Positions 43,099 to 53,173 of a DNA stretch of 64,000 nt are shown piece by piece. The position numbers were made by a program, and so were the translations under genes. Source of the DNA: Prorocentrum cordatum (Eukaryota; Sar; Dinophyceae; Prorocentrales; Prorocentraceae); contig CAUYUJ010016477.1 in assembly GCA_963575745.1 (NCBI GenBank), positions 156,501 to 220,500 of the forward strand. The letters run 5' to 3'. The notes below the pieces were generated by a model. That model did no database searches. It worked only from the letters and a program-made list of their open reading frames with translations, and had not been told where the DNA came from. How positions within the stretch are numbered: the stretch's first letter is position 1; each line of letters starts with the position of its first letter.

Positions 43099-43283
43099 AA
43101 AAAATGACATAAACATAAAAAAAGGTCCGCGCGGATTTCTCGGATCGGCGCTGGACCCCCCTCCCTGGCGCGCTCCGCGCGCCAGGGGCGGCGCCGGAGG
43201 CGCCGCCGGGGGGCCCCGGCGCCGACCCGAGAAATCCGCGCGGACCTCCGAGTTTTTATTATTATGCCACTTTTTGTCCCCCT
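43095..43283. repeat. T-shaped palindrome F1, copy 3 (complete)
   Basis: The outer stem is perfect for 21 bp (43,123-43,143 with 43,227-43,247), followed inward by an imperfect GC stem. It encloses hairpin B (CCCTGGCGCGC, loop TCC, GCGCGCCAGGG at 43,163-43,187) and hairpin C (GGCGGCGCC, loop GGA, GGCGCCGCC at 43,187-43,207). Outside the stem, AT-rich flanks remain roughly inverted (ATGACATAAACAT against TTATTATGCCACTTTTTG). Order B then C, opposite to copy 1. Confidence 0.9.
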
Positions 43284-43312
43284 AAAGAAACGTCTCGTCG
43301 GAGGCCCTCGCA

Positions 43313-43333
43313 GAGCCCAGGTCTTTCAGCAGG
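43313..43333 (+). repeat. 21-bp direct repeat, left member
   Basis: GAGCCCAGGTCTTTCAGCAG plus G is identical to 48,924-48,944. The two bracket the retroelement and its GGA tracts, so they may be a target-site duplication. Confidence 0.75.
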
Positions 43334-43395
43334 AGGAGGAGGAGGAGGAGGAGGAGGAGGAGGAGGAGGAGGAGGAGGAGGAGGAGGAGGAGGGG
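43330..43395. repeat. GGA microsatellite at the 3' side of the retroelement
   Basis: Nearly pure GGA, directly after the left 21-bp repeat. Confidence 0.9.
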
Positions 43396-43464
43396 GAGGA
43401 GGGCGCGCACGACCACGAGGGGAGTGACCCGATTCACAGAAGCATGCGCAGAGGGACAGGCGGG

Positions 43465-44425
43465 CTAGACGGGGAAGGCGGGGTCCTCCTCCTCCTGGCC
43501 CTCGCCCCGTCGCCGCCTGTCCTCGAGCTCCGCGCCGAGCGCCTCGAGCTCGGCGCGCGTGAGGCCGACCAGCTCCAGACCTCGCAGAAGGTCGGCTGCT
43601 GGTCCCTCACGGCGAGAAGGATGGGCACCCCGACTCTGTTTCGGGGGCCCCTGGAGGCCTCTGCTCCAGGCTGCAAAAAAGGGGCCCCATTCAAGCCGAA
43701 CCTCATGGGTAGGGGCTCCAACGTACGCCAGCGTGAATCCCTTTGGATTTCGGTGGCCAGGGTATACACCAGCACGAAATTTATCCAGATACAACGAGCG
43801 ACCCGAAGTCGACGACGGTCGACAAACCGAACGAACGTTACCTCTCTTCGTGCTGGTGTGGGAAACCGCACCACGCGAGGTGCAGCACAGCAGAGAATCA
43901 TGAAGCGTGTTCCCATCCGACTCATAAACATCTCCCTGCTCAAGAGCGTGCCCGTTCTGGATCCACGCTCCAGGGGTTGGGGGAGGGGGGATCTCAGGAG
44001 GCTGCTCGCTGGCGGGGTTCCCCAGGGCCTCCTGAGGCCCCCCTCCCCGCCCCGAGGCCCCTGGACCACCGGGCGCCTCCGAGGGGGTCCTTGACGCCCC
44101 AGGAAGGGGCAACCCAGGGATCGCGTCGAGCAGGACGTAGCTTAGCCATTCCAGATTTACGTGATCGCTACTGCACAGCTCTCCGCACTCGGCCCGCTGG
44201 CTAGCGCAGTGTAAACCCACGCGCCGCGCAAAATCAGCGTATCCAGTGAGTCGCTGTCTGTCTGCCGCAGCAATTCGGAATGGCTCAGCCCCCTCCTTGG
44301 CGAGTCTGTCAGCTTCCGAGTTCCCAAACAGCTGCATCTCTGTGATCCGACCCTCGCGCACATCCACAATCGAGGTATGGGAGGGGGTCTTCTGAACAAA
44401 TTCCTTCCAAACGGTCCCCAATCTC
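43465..44425 (-). pseudogene. Retroelement RNase H C-terminus and tail
   Basis: This frame, different from the one above, restores the end of RNase H: VWKEFVQKTPSHTSI and then FGNSEADRLAKEGA (last catalytic Asp near 44,310). A further 250 or so residues of Pro/Gly-rich and unrecognised sequence follow (for example HRNPKGFTLAYVGAPTHEV). It stops at 43,465, close to the GGA tract. Confidence 0.8.
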
Positions 44426-46411
44426 AGCCCGCCAGCGGGCCCGCGCAGAACTCGAACTCGAGGCCCCCGTGAGGTTTCGGAGGCGCCCGACTGTGGCAGC
44501 GCAGTCCACATGGAGCGAGACATTGGAGGATAGGACCGATCGGCGAGAGAGTATCAGCACCGCAAAATCTTCTCCATCGCGGGCCTGTTGTTCAGGCGCT
44601 TCCCCGAACGGCGCAACGCCGAACAGGGCGGCCACGGTTCTGCCTTGGCTGTCGAGCACCAAAACTGCCCACCCCGCGGTCCCTAAGCCTGTGAGCTTCC
44701 CTTCAAATCCCGACCCGTCGGTGGAAACACGCGCCCCCTCGGGGATGAACAGGAGGCCGCCCTGAGGCCACTGGAAGTGACGCGTGCGCGGATTCAGCGG
44801 GTCGCGGGGGGGGGGGGGGGGGGGTCGCGTCACCCGGGCCGCGGGGTTGGGAAACAAACATCTATTGGAACATTTTCCAGCGGGGGTCGGGGGATGGCCA
44901 ACGTTCCGAGCAGCCCTGGCAACCAAAGGATCCAGGTTCTCACGGCGCCACGGTTCGAACGCAGTGCATCGGACACGGCGATGGTGCAACGTGCCGCGGC
45001 CATCTCTGCACAGCTGACATTCGCAGGTGGCCTCTGGACTGTGTTCAAACACTCTGTGCTGGCACCAATGCACGTTCGCCACAAGCGCCGAGAGCGCGGC
45101 CCTGTGCGATTTTGTCCACACCTCGGACCCCTGTCGCCCCAGGAGTCGGTGAATGGGCTGCCAAAAAACGGGCCCACTCCACAGACCGAAATCAACCTGC
45201 TTTAGCTGTTCTTCTCTCTCGATGGCCCTAGCGACCGAGCCGCGCAAGAGGTGCGAGAAACACTTAGGCGAGAAGCGGTCTATAGACCACTCTCTCTGGA
45301 GGTCATCAACAAGGGCCATCTTCGAAAACCCGGAAGACCATCGGACCCGTGACAGATGCAGGAAAAGCGCAGCAACAGGCCGACGAACCTGGTTCCATGG
45401 GGCCTGGCCCTTCTGAACGACCAGATCATCCTGGACACGAGACTCTACAGCTGCTTTCGAGATGGGCTTAGCCCACCAAACTCCAACGAATTCCTTTACC
45501 GCCGACACCACCGTCACCAGAAGCGGGCCCCTGAGCCAGAGTCGGGGGGAGGCGAGGAACCTGAAACCCAGGGAGGTCCCAGGAAGAAGAGGCCCCCAGG
45601 ATCTCGCGGCCTGAACCCGAAGCACGTGGAGGGTGGTCGGCGGGATCCCCCAAATCTGGGATCCCCACGTTGCCGTTGCCAGCGGTCCAACTCGATAGAC
45701 GCGACTATGCTTCTCACTCTGCCCATGCTGGCGCAATGCTGCTCCGGTGCTGCGGGCGGCCGCAAGCCTCGACGCCTGCGTGCCGACTCTCCGAGCTCTG
45801 CCGTCCAGGGAGTCGCCGCCGAGGTCGCGGTGGGAGATGACCAGCTTGTCGTCTGCGAGCTTCCACCTTGGATCCTGTGCCAACTCGGGCAGCAGGCTGC
45901 GGTCAGACATCATGAACTTGGTCTTATCCCAATTAATCGGCAACTTCCTCGACTCCAATTCTGATGTGACAGTCACGAAGCTGGCAAAAGTGTTCTCAAT
46001 AACTGTCTTGGGGCCGCCGATGGTGTGCGTCGTCAAATCATCCACTACGTTCAGCGCGCGGCATGGTGGGGTCTCCTCTGCCAATCCCCTGAGAAGGCAC
46101 AGCGTCATCAGCTTCGACACTCCAGTTGCTGCGCTACAGTCTGCAAAGATCGTGCCATTTGGATGGCTGGCTCTGCTCGTACCTCCCGTCCACCTAGCTC
46201 GTCTCGGCGCGCGGTGCAAGCAGCGCAGCGCCTTGAGCAACGCACCGTCGAAGTTGTAGTGCTCTGCTGCTTCCCGCAGTTGCTGGTGGCTGACGTCTTC
46301 GTAGAACTTGCGGGTGTCGTGGTTCACCGTGATGGCCGATGGCCTTGTCCGTCTGGCGTGGCGCCAACATATTATGTAGGTACGCAGCCCTGTCACAACT
46401 GGTCTCCGCAT
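44309..46411 (-). pseudogene. Retroelement RT palm, Zn knuckle and RNase H (main part)
   Basis: Residues are counted from 46,411. Palm motif A is NHDTRKFYEDV with aspartate 32. HPNGTIFADCS near residue 83 is motif B-like. VVDDLTTH gives the catalytic pair D124/D125 (near 46,040). A knuckle CQLCRDGRGTLHHRRVRC lies around residues 490-515. RNase H follows, with STDGSG (D565, near 44,719), E614 in DGEDFAV and D636 in HVDC. The fourth RNase H aspartate lies after a frameshift near 44,425. A run of about 18 G at 44,805 encodes a proline string and is a likely slippage point. Most catalytic residues survive, suggesting a fairly recent copy. Confidence 0.9.
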
Positions 46412-46474
46412 TCCCCAGAAAAGCTGAATCCACAGCCGCTTCCCACTTCTTGACGCACTGCCTTCTGCAGCGGC

Positions 46475-47461
46475 TCATATCCGTGCCCAAGAACAGAGTA
46501 AACCAATGGGCCTGGTTCCCCCATCTGGCTTTGGAAGGAAAGCGTTGGTCGTAACCCACATGCGTTCACATTGTGGTTCGCGCTCCCAACACGTAAGAAT
46601 CTCCTGCGGCCTCCTCGCAAATGCACCGCCCAGGAACCGTGCGAGCCTCATGTGGAAGTTGTCCCAGCCAAGCCCTGTGGGGTGTCCGAGGGAACGGCGC
46701 ACTTGCACGATCCGGTCCTCCGCAATGGTGTCGAGCTTCCAGGGGTGACTCCAGTCCGCTGGCGCCGCCTCTTGGACCCTGTCATCCGAGATCCACAGCT
46801 CTTCCCATTCCTCAAGCACCGCAGTAATTGCCGCAGCTCCCACCGACCCATGAGGTTGACCCTTGGACAAGGTGGGCGCTTCCTCTAGACGCTTGGGCCG
46901 AGCAATCGCACGCGCCAGCTTCCCAGAACCTTCAGCTGCAAGCTCGCCAAACTCACGCCAAGCTCTGCTCCTGGCCTGGGAATCCTGGCGCCCACGTTCT
47001 CCTACCCCCTCCACTAAGACAGTTCGAAACCAGGCTGTCAGCTGGCCTCCTCGCTTAGCCAGGGCAACCCACTTCTGGACATCTTTCGCCTTCAGGGAGG
47101 GAGAATCCGAGATGGCCTCAGGGAGCTCCAGGGCTAGCAGCTGTCCCTCGCACCTCTCGGAGTGCTCGGGGCGCCTTGCTTTTGACCCCGAAGGGGTTGA
47201 GGACGCCACGCAGAGGGCATCCCAAAGCCTGAGCGCACTCAGCCACGACCTGGTGCCCGACTCGTCGTGGCGCTCGAGGATGGACTTGGCGCAGTCCACC
47301 AGGCGCTTCTGCTTCAGCACAACCCCCTTCTCCCTGTCAATGTACATTCTCCTATCCGAGACCGGTATCTCGAACAACTGCACCAGGTAATTCTCGGCGG
47401 CCCTGAACCACATCGCTGCGGCATCCTCCACTGAGTCGAAGGGGGCATCCAGCTGCCACTC
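46475..47461 (-). pseudogene. Retroelement linker and start of the RT domain
   Basis: In frame with the endonuclease fragment apart from the TAG just upstream. The first 200 or so residues are helix-rich linker. RT landmarks then appear: GLGWDNFHMR and, at 46,540-46,510, FLPKPDGGTRPIGL, the fingers motif before the polymerase palm. The frame closes at 46,475. The expected continuation (CVKKWEAAVDSAF, CDRAAYLHNML) is found in a different frame at 46,500-46,345, so a frameshift lies near 46,500. Confidence 0.85.
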
Positions 47462-48058
47462 CTAGAGCACCTTCACCGAGGGAGGCGCGCCCACTTGGTT
47501 GAGTTCCGCCGCTCTGGCTCCATTGGTCTTCTCCCAGGCTTTCTGCTTCTGCTCTTGCTCCGCCAATGGGAAGGCCCTCGGCGGCGCTCCCACCCGGACG
47601 AAGGGCTCGTCTCTCAAGCCGTCAAACTTGATCTCCACATAGCAGTGAGGCGAGATGGGCGCGTCAACTCTCGCTTCCACCGTCATCGGGAACGCGTCTA
47701 AAGCCTGGGGGCCGATGAAATAGTCGTACTCCTTCCCATTGCACGTTGGTAGGCCAGGTGCGAATATGGTGGCTGTTGCCAAATCTAGCCAACCCAACTC
47801 CATGATTTCCTCTGGCTCTAGGTTCCAGTCTCCTCCCAAGAGAAATCGGAAGCGCTGCGCTCCCAGAAAGGCGCTGGGGAACTCCAGCAGCTCTAGGTTC
47901 TCGCCCTTGGGTCCAATCGAGTCGACCCCGTAGACCGATCCGATGATGATCCACGAGTGGGCTCCGAGGGTCATGAGCCTCATCACCACGCGATGCTGCC
48001 ACTTCTCAGGTATATGTAACTTGGCCACTCCGATACCAAGCGCTGCGGAGAGTCCCAC
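47462..48058 (-). pseudogene. Retroelement EEP endonuclease domain, N-terminally truncated
   Basis: In the family this domain nicks target DNA to prime reverse transcription. Counting from the first in-frame ATG, the visible motifs are VYG (Y43), the catalytic GGDWN (D77), YDYF (D112) and SPH (H138). These correspond to the C-terminal half of an endonuclease/exonuclease/phosphatase fold. A complete domain is about 220-240 residues, and the first half is missing. Coding context extends a little upstream of the ATG to about 48,080, so that ATG is not a true start. The frame ends at TAG 47,464-47,462, but the same frame continues open on the other side, so this is a nonsense mutation rather than the natural end. 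Confidence 0.85.
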
Positions 48059-48082
48059 CCCAGCAGAGAGAGACCTGGCGGG

Positions 48083-48205
48083 GGGAGGAGGAGGAGGAGG
48101 AGGAGGAGGAGGAGGAGGAGGAGGAGGAGGGAGGAGGAGGGGGGAGGAGGAGGAGGAGGAGGAGGAGGAGGAGGGGAGGAGGAGGAGGAGGAGGGGGAGG
48201 AGGAC
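48083..48205. repeat. GGA microsatellite at the truncated 5' side of the retroelement
   Basis: GGA with GGGGA variants. The endonuclease frame is interrupted here. Confidence 0.9.
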
Positions 48206-48379
48206 AAGCTAGGTGCGCTCGCGTCATATATGACGTCCTACCCCTTCCCTCCCATCCCTTACAATGGCGCTGATTTTCTCTATCCGCGGACGCGTGTCGT
48301 AGCGGACTTGTGGCTCCGCGCGCGCGTGCGTAGTGGGTGGTGGTGCGCGTGCGTGCGTGCGTGCGTGCGTGCGTGTGTG

Positions 48380-48392
48380 GTTGTGGTGGTGG

Positions 48393-48423
<31 letters not shown>

Positions 48424-48512
48424 GGTGGTGGTGGTGGTGGTGGTGGTGGTGATGGTGGTGGTGGTGGTGGTGGTGGTGGTGGTGGTGGTGGTGGTGGTGG
48501 TGGTGGTGCGGC
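48380..48512. repeat. GGT microsatellite
   Basis: GTGGTG repeats after a GTGCGTGC run. 48,513-48,831 is unique apart from words shared with the 12.6-13.1 kb tandem repeat. Confidence 0.9.
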
Positions 48513-48831
48513 GGCGGCGGCGCGGTGGTGGCGGGCGGATGGGCGCGCGAGAAAGAGGCCCGCGCTGGGGCGAGAACGCCATCCTGAACGACGGAGGCCA
48601 AACACCGATCCGAAAATGAGGCCCACGCTGCAGCGGGAGCACGATTCGGAACGATTCGGGAGCAGAAATGAGGCCGGCACATCAGCGAGAGCAACATTTT
48701 GAAAAAACACAAGCGAAAACCCGTTTCTCGGGAATCCTATGTAAAAAAACAATACGCGGGGGGGTGTCGGATATCTTCGGGACGCCATCAGGGGAAGTGG
48801 GAGAGTATTTTCATATTGTAAAATTGTTGGA

Positions 48832-48923
48832 GGAGGAGGAGGAGGAGGAGGAGGAGGCGGAGGAGGAGGAGGAGGGGAGGAGGAGAGGAGGAGGAGGGGA
48901 GAGGAGGGGAGGAGGAGGAGGGG
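48832..48923. repeat. GGA microsatellite
   Basis: GGA with GGGGA variants, ending directly at the right 21-bp repeat. Confidence 0.9.
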
Positions 48924-48944
48924 GAGCCCAGGTCTTTCAGCAGG
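48924..48944 (+). repeat. 21-bp direct repeat, right member
   Basis: Identical to 43,313-43,333. Here it is followed by GTGGCGCTCTT rather than a GGA tract. Confidence 0.75.
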
Positions 48945-49054
48945 TGGCGCTCTTGCGGCAGAAGGCCGTGCACAGCTCTGCACGGGGCCACGACGGGCAA
49001 CCGACTTCGGCGGCCAGGGCTCCTTCGATGGGCGTTAGACTTGTACACCCATGC

Positions 49055-49530
49055 CACTCTCTCTATATATGTATGTTTAGGTATAACTTTGTATATATAT
49101 ATATATGTATTTGTGTGTATATGTACACACGTATGTCTACACCTGGGCATTCCACTTTATATACATGTATATATATGTATATATGTATAAAGCTGTGTAT
49201 CTATACACATACATATAACCATGTGCATGTGTATATATATATGTATATCTGTATGTATTTATGTACGTGCATACACATATTTACACATGTGTGTCTTTAT
49301 GCATATATATAGGTACAAATGTACTTTTGTAAACATACACCTGTCTGTATGTGTGTCTATAAGTGTATATACCTATATGTCTGTGTGTTTCTATTAATGT
49401 TTATGGTATATTTATGTATCTACACATATATATATATATATATGTGTAGCCATGCATGTTTATCTATATATATATAAAGCCTGTATATATGTATATTCGC
49501 ATATGTACATATGTAGATGTATACAACTGT
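49055..49530. repeat. TATA / TATG / GTAT microsatellite
   Basis: Irregular TATATGTA and TGTATATA words over about 475 bp. Confidence 0.9.
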
Positions 49531-49605
49531 ACATATAAAGAACATTCGCGCGAGAGACCCAACCAAATGAAGGTGTGATAACCGCAGTAATAAATACATC
49601 CTTCG

Positions 49606-51583
49606 GCGGAGCTCCCTAGGGCCACGAAGCATGTAAGGAGTGTGCCGAGATGGGTGGTGGGGAGGCATACGGGCCCTGCCACTGAAGCCTTCGGTGGAGC
49701 TCCCTCTGGGGCCACGAACCGTGTGAGGGGTGTGCCAGAATGGGTGGTGGGGAAGCATGCGGGCCCTACCACTGAGGCCTTCGGTGGATCTCTCTCTATT
49801 TCGATTCCCCATAGGGAATTCCACCGAAGGCCTCAATGCCACCGCCCACATGCGTCCGCTACGCCCAGGTTGGCACAGACCTCGCACGTTTCGTGGCCCC
49901 AATAGGGAGCTCCACCGAAGGTTTCAATGGTAGGGCCCGCATGCTTCCCCACCACATTTCGGCACACCCATCACTCGCTTCGTGGCTCCATGGGGAGCAC
50001 CACCGAAGGCCCCAGTGGCAGGGCCCGCATGCCTCCCCACCACTCATTTCGGCACACCCCTCACATGTTTCGTGGCCCCATAGAGAGCTCCACCGAAGGC
50101 CCAAGTGGCAATGCCTACATGCGTCCGCGCCACCCATTCCGGCACACCCCTCACACGCTTCGTGGCCCCATAGGTGTGCCGAAATGGGTGTGGCGGGCGC
50201 ATGCGGACGGTGGCACTGGGGCCTTCGGTGGAGCTCTTTATGGGGCCACCAGACGTGTGACGGGTGTGCCGACATGTGTGTGGCGGACGCATGCGGGTCC
50301 TACCACTGGGGCCTGCGGTGGAGCTCCCTATGGGGCCACGAAACGTGTGAGGGGTGTACCGAAATGGGTGTGGCTGACGCATGCGGGCGGTGGCACTGGG
50401 GCCTTTGGTGGAGCTCCCTGTGGTGGGGAAACATGCGGGCCCTGCCACTGAGGCCTTGGGTGGGCCTCTCTATGGGGCCACGAAAAGGAGCACGGGTGCG
50501 CCAACCTGGGCGTGGCGGGCGCATGTGGGCACCGCCGCTGGGGCCCTCGGTGGAGCAAACTATGGGGCCACGAAGCGTGTGAGGGGTGTGCCGAAATGGG
50601 TGGCGCAGACGCACGAGGGCACCGCAACTGGGGCCTTCGGTAAAACTTTCTATGGGGCCACGAAACGTGTGACGGGTATAGCGGCGCGGACGCAGGTGGG
50701 CACCGCCGCGTGGACCGTCGGTGGAGCTCCCGATGGGGCTGCGAAGTGTGTCAAGGGTATGCCAAAATGGGTGGCGCGGACGCATGTGGGTACCGCAACT
50801 GGGGCCTTCGGTGGGGGTCCCTATGGGGCCACGGGGCGTGTGAAGGGTGTGCCGACCTGTGTGGCGGTGACGCATGCGGGCACCGCCATTTGGGCCTTCG
50901 GTGGAGCTCCCCATGGGGCCGCGAAACGTGTGAGGGGTGTGCCGAAACTTGTGGCGCGGACGCAGGTGGGCACCGCCACTGGGACCTTCGATGGAGCTCC
51001 CTACGGGGCGACGAAGCGTGTGATGGGTGTGCCGAAATATGTGGCGCGGACGCATGTGGGCACCGCCACTGGGGTTTTCGACGGACCCCCTTGTGGGGCC
51101 ACGGAGCGTGTGAGGGGTGTGCCAACCTGGGCGTGGCGGACGCATGTGGGCGGTGCCACTGGGACCTTCGGTGGGGCTCTCTATGGGGCCACGATGCGTG
51201 TGGGGGGGTATGCCAGCATGGGTGGCGCAGACGCATGTGGGCACCGCCACTGGGGCCTTCGGTGGAGCTATCACTGGGGCCACGAAGCGTGTGATGGGTG
51301 TGCCGAAATGCGTGGCGCGGACGCATGCGGGACCTACCACTGGGGCATTCGGTCGGGCTCCCTATGGGGCCACGAAGCGTGTGAGGGGTGTGCTGGCATG
51401 TAGCGTGGGCGCATGTTGCACCGCCGCTGAGGCCTTCGGTGAATCTCTGTATGGGGCCACGGCACGTGTGATGGGTGTGCCGAAACTGGTGGCGATTATG
51501 GTGATGATGACGATGATGATGAGGATGGCGATGGTGACAGTGGTGATGATAACGAGGGCCCAACACTACAGGATGGCTGGGAA
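49606..51583. repeat. 90-bp satellite element S90, array D, with inversions
   Basis: About 21 units. Orientation is reverse at 49,606-49,790, forward at about 49,812-50,172, and reverse from about 50,175 to 51,496. The head lies inverted at 51,551-51,583 (CCAACACTACAGGATGGCTGGGAA). The tail lies inverted before 49,606. The first switch is symmetrical around CCTTCGGTGGA and TCCACCGAAGG. Confidence 0.9.
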
Positions 51584-51639
51584 CAAACCAATCCAAACTA
51601 ATTTTCGTACGTCAAGTTGGGCCGTAGATGAATCCACAT

Positions 51640-51970
51640 GGGGGCGCGAGCCGTGTGAACGGTGTGCGGGAACGGGCGGGGTAGGCATCCAACTCCTCAC
51701 GTGAGGCCTTATGTCGAGCTCCCTGTAGCACGAAACGGGTGACAACGAAAAGGCTTGGCGAAATGGGCGCGGGGATGCACGCAATTACCCTCGCAGAGGC
51801 CGTAGGTGGAACTCCCACTGGAAAAACGAGTCGTGCGAAACCACATGGGGGGACAACGAATCGTGTGAGGGGTGTGCCGACATGAGCATGGGTCGGCATG
51901 CGATTACCCCTGGTGTGGTCGTAGGTGGGACTCCCTACGAAGGAATGAAGCGTGTGATGCGTATGCCAAA
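51640..51970. repeat. Diverged S90-related repeats
   Basis: Three loose units with GTGTGAGGGGTGTGCC, GCATGCGATTACCCC and GTAGGTGGGACTCC. They resemble S90 but with a longer, drifted unit. Confidence 0.55.
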
Positions 51971-52194
51971 CTTGGCATGCGGATTGGGGGCATATGCAGG
52001 GGGCGGAAGGGGGAGGAGGCGAGGAATGGGAATGAGGTGAGCAGCGCGGCGCCATTTAATGTAAGTTTGTGGTCAACATAGACAAGCCCGGCGCGTGACT
52101 TTTTGAGTGGTGTCTTTGCTTTGGCGGATCGCGGGGGGGCGCCGGCCAAATGGAAACTCACCACGGCTGCGACGGTGATTAGCGCCGACACCAT
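51904..52194 (-). CDS. Hypothetical small ORF downstream of the leader relic
   Basis: The first ATG after the leader relic, about 85 bases downstream, opens 96 codons. The N-terminus MVSALITVAAVVSFHLAGA resembles a signal peptide. A basic stretch follows (RSAKAKTPLKKSR). The last third overlaps S90-related repeats, so the original C-terminus may be lost. The frame is also open upstream of the ATG. No family is recognised. If the leader relic is real, this is a candidate retroposed gene fragment. Confidence 0.3.
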   Translation of the reverse strand: MVSALITVAAVVSFHLAGAPPRSAKAKTPLKKSRAGLVYVDHKLTLNGAALLTSFPFLASSPFRPLHMPPIRMPSLAYASHASFLRRESHLRPHQG

Positions 52195-52282
52195 GCCGCG
52201 AGCTGGAGGGCGACAAACGCGACGCAACTGGCGTCGCTTCAGCGGGGGGACAGCAGGCTCTCCGCTACAGCGGGGCGTTTGG

Positions 52283-52296
52283 GCCAAAATGGCTAC
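52283..52296 (-). other. Spliced-leader relic
   Basis: On the minus strand GTAGCCATTTTGGC is an exact 14-nt match to the core of the conserved dinoflagellate spliced leader. Extending to the full leader gives about 17 of 21 matches (52,278-52,298). Such relics mark genomic insertion of a reverse-transcribed, trans-spliced mRNA. Confidence 0.55.
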
Positions 52297-52439
52297 ATAT
52301 ACAAAAAGAAGAAGAGGCGGGAGGAACAGGCGCCTCACAGTTGGCGGGCGGTGCTGGCATGACAACGAACAAGAAGTGGAAGAGTGGGGACAAACGCCAG
52401 AAGTAAGCGGCAACGGCTCCTCCTTCTGACTCTCCCCTC

Positions 52440-52722
52440 CTCTCCTCCCCCCCCTCCACTACAATATGTCCTATGACGACGACGACGGCGACGTCGACGA
52501 CGACGGCGACGGCGCGGCGATGGCGGACGACGACGCGGATGCTCCATGGGGGCAGGGGGGTGCTGCGTAGGCCCATAGGGGAATTTCCCCCCCTCCCAAG
52601 CTGATTACTGGCGTGCCATCGTCGTCGTCGTCGTCGTCGTCGCGGTCGTCTTCGTCGACTACAGCGGGCCTGCGCAGGACCCCCTTCATCCGCCCCCATG
52701 ACGCATCCGCAGTGCGTCGTCC

Positions 52723-52759
<37 letters not shown>

Positions 52760-53173
52760 CTCGTCGACCTTCAGCGGGCCTCGCAGCACGCCACCCCCCC
52801 CCCGCCCCCCCACCCATGGGGGAAGTTCCCCCCCCCCCCCAATCTGATGACTGACGTGCCATAATCGTCGTCGTCGACGACGACGACGACGGCGGCGGAT
52901 GCGGCGGCGGCGGCGACGATGGAAGACGATGCACTGCGGATGCCCCAGGGGTGGTGGGGTGGGGGCGAATGGCGGGGGTGGCGTGCTGCGAGGCCCGCGG
53001 TAGGTCAACGACGACGACGACGACGATGACGACGACGAGAGGACGACGCACTGCGGATGCGTCATGTGGGCGGTGGAGGGGGGGTGCTGCGCAGGCCCGG
53101 TGTGGTCGACGAAGAAGACCGCGACGACGACGACGATGGCACGTCCGTCAGTAATCAGCCTGAGAGGGGAAAC
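52440..53173. repeat. Giant GTC/GAC palindrome F5
   Basis: 52,583-53,173 folds on itself. The centre CGTCGTCGTCGACGACGACG at 52,866-52,885 is a perfect palindrome. The outer arms share CTGATTACTG, GACGCATCCGCAGTGCGTCG and CGGGCCTGCGCAG in inverted order. The inner arms share GGGCCTCGCAGCACGCCACC. Each arm consists of two related ~150-bp blocks separated by GTC triplets. 52,440-52,582 holds an additional outer GAC block. 53,174-53,629 shows nothing recognised. Confidence 0.85.

Larger units (their letters stand above)
43465..48080 (-). mobile_element. 5'-truncated non-LTR retroelement (EEP, RT, Zn knuckle, RNase H)
   Basis: Reading on the minus strand, the order is EEP endonuclease fragment, linker, reverse transcriptase, Cys/His knuckle, RNase H and a C-terminal extension. 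This order is known for LINE elements with an apurinic-like endonuclease. The N-terminal part of the endonuclease is missing at about 48,080, where a TCC/GGA tract begins. The coding part is broken by one TAG (47,464-47,462), a pair of compensating frameshifts (about 46,500 and 46,345) and another shift near 44,425. The copy is therefore inactive, unless some indels are assembly errors. GGA tracts flank both ends. Confidence 0.9.
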
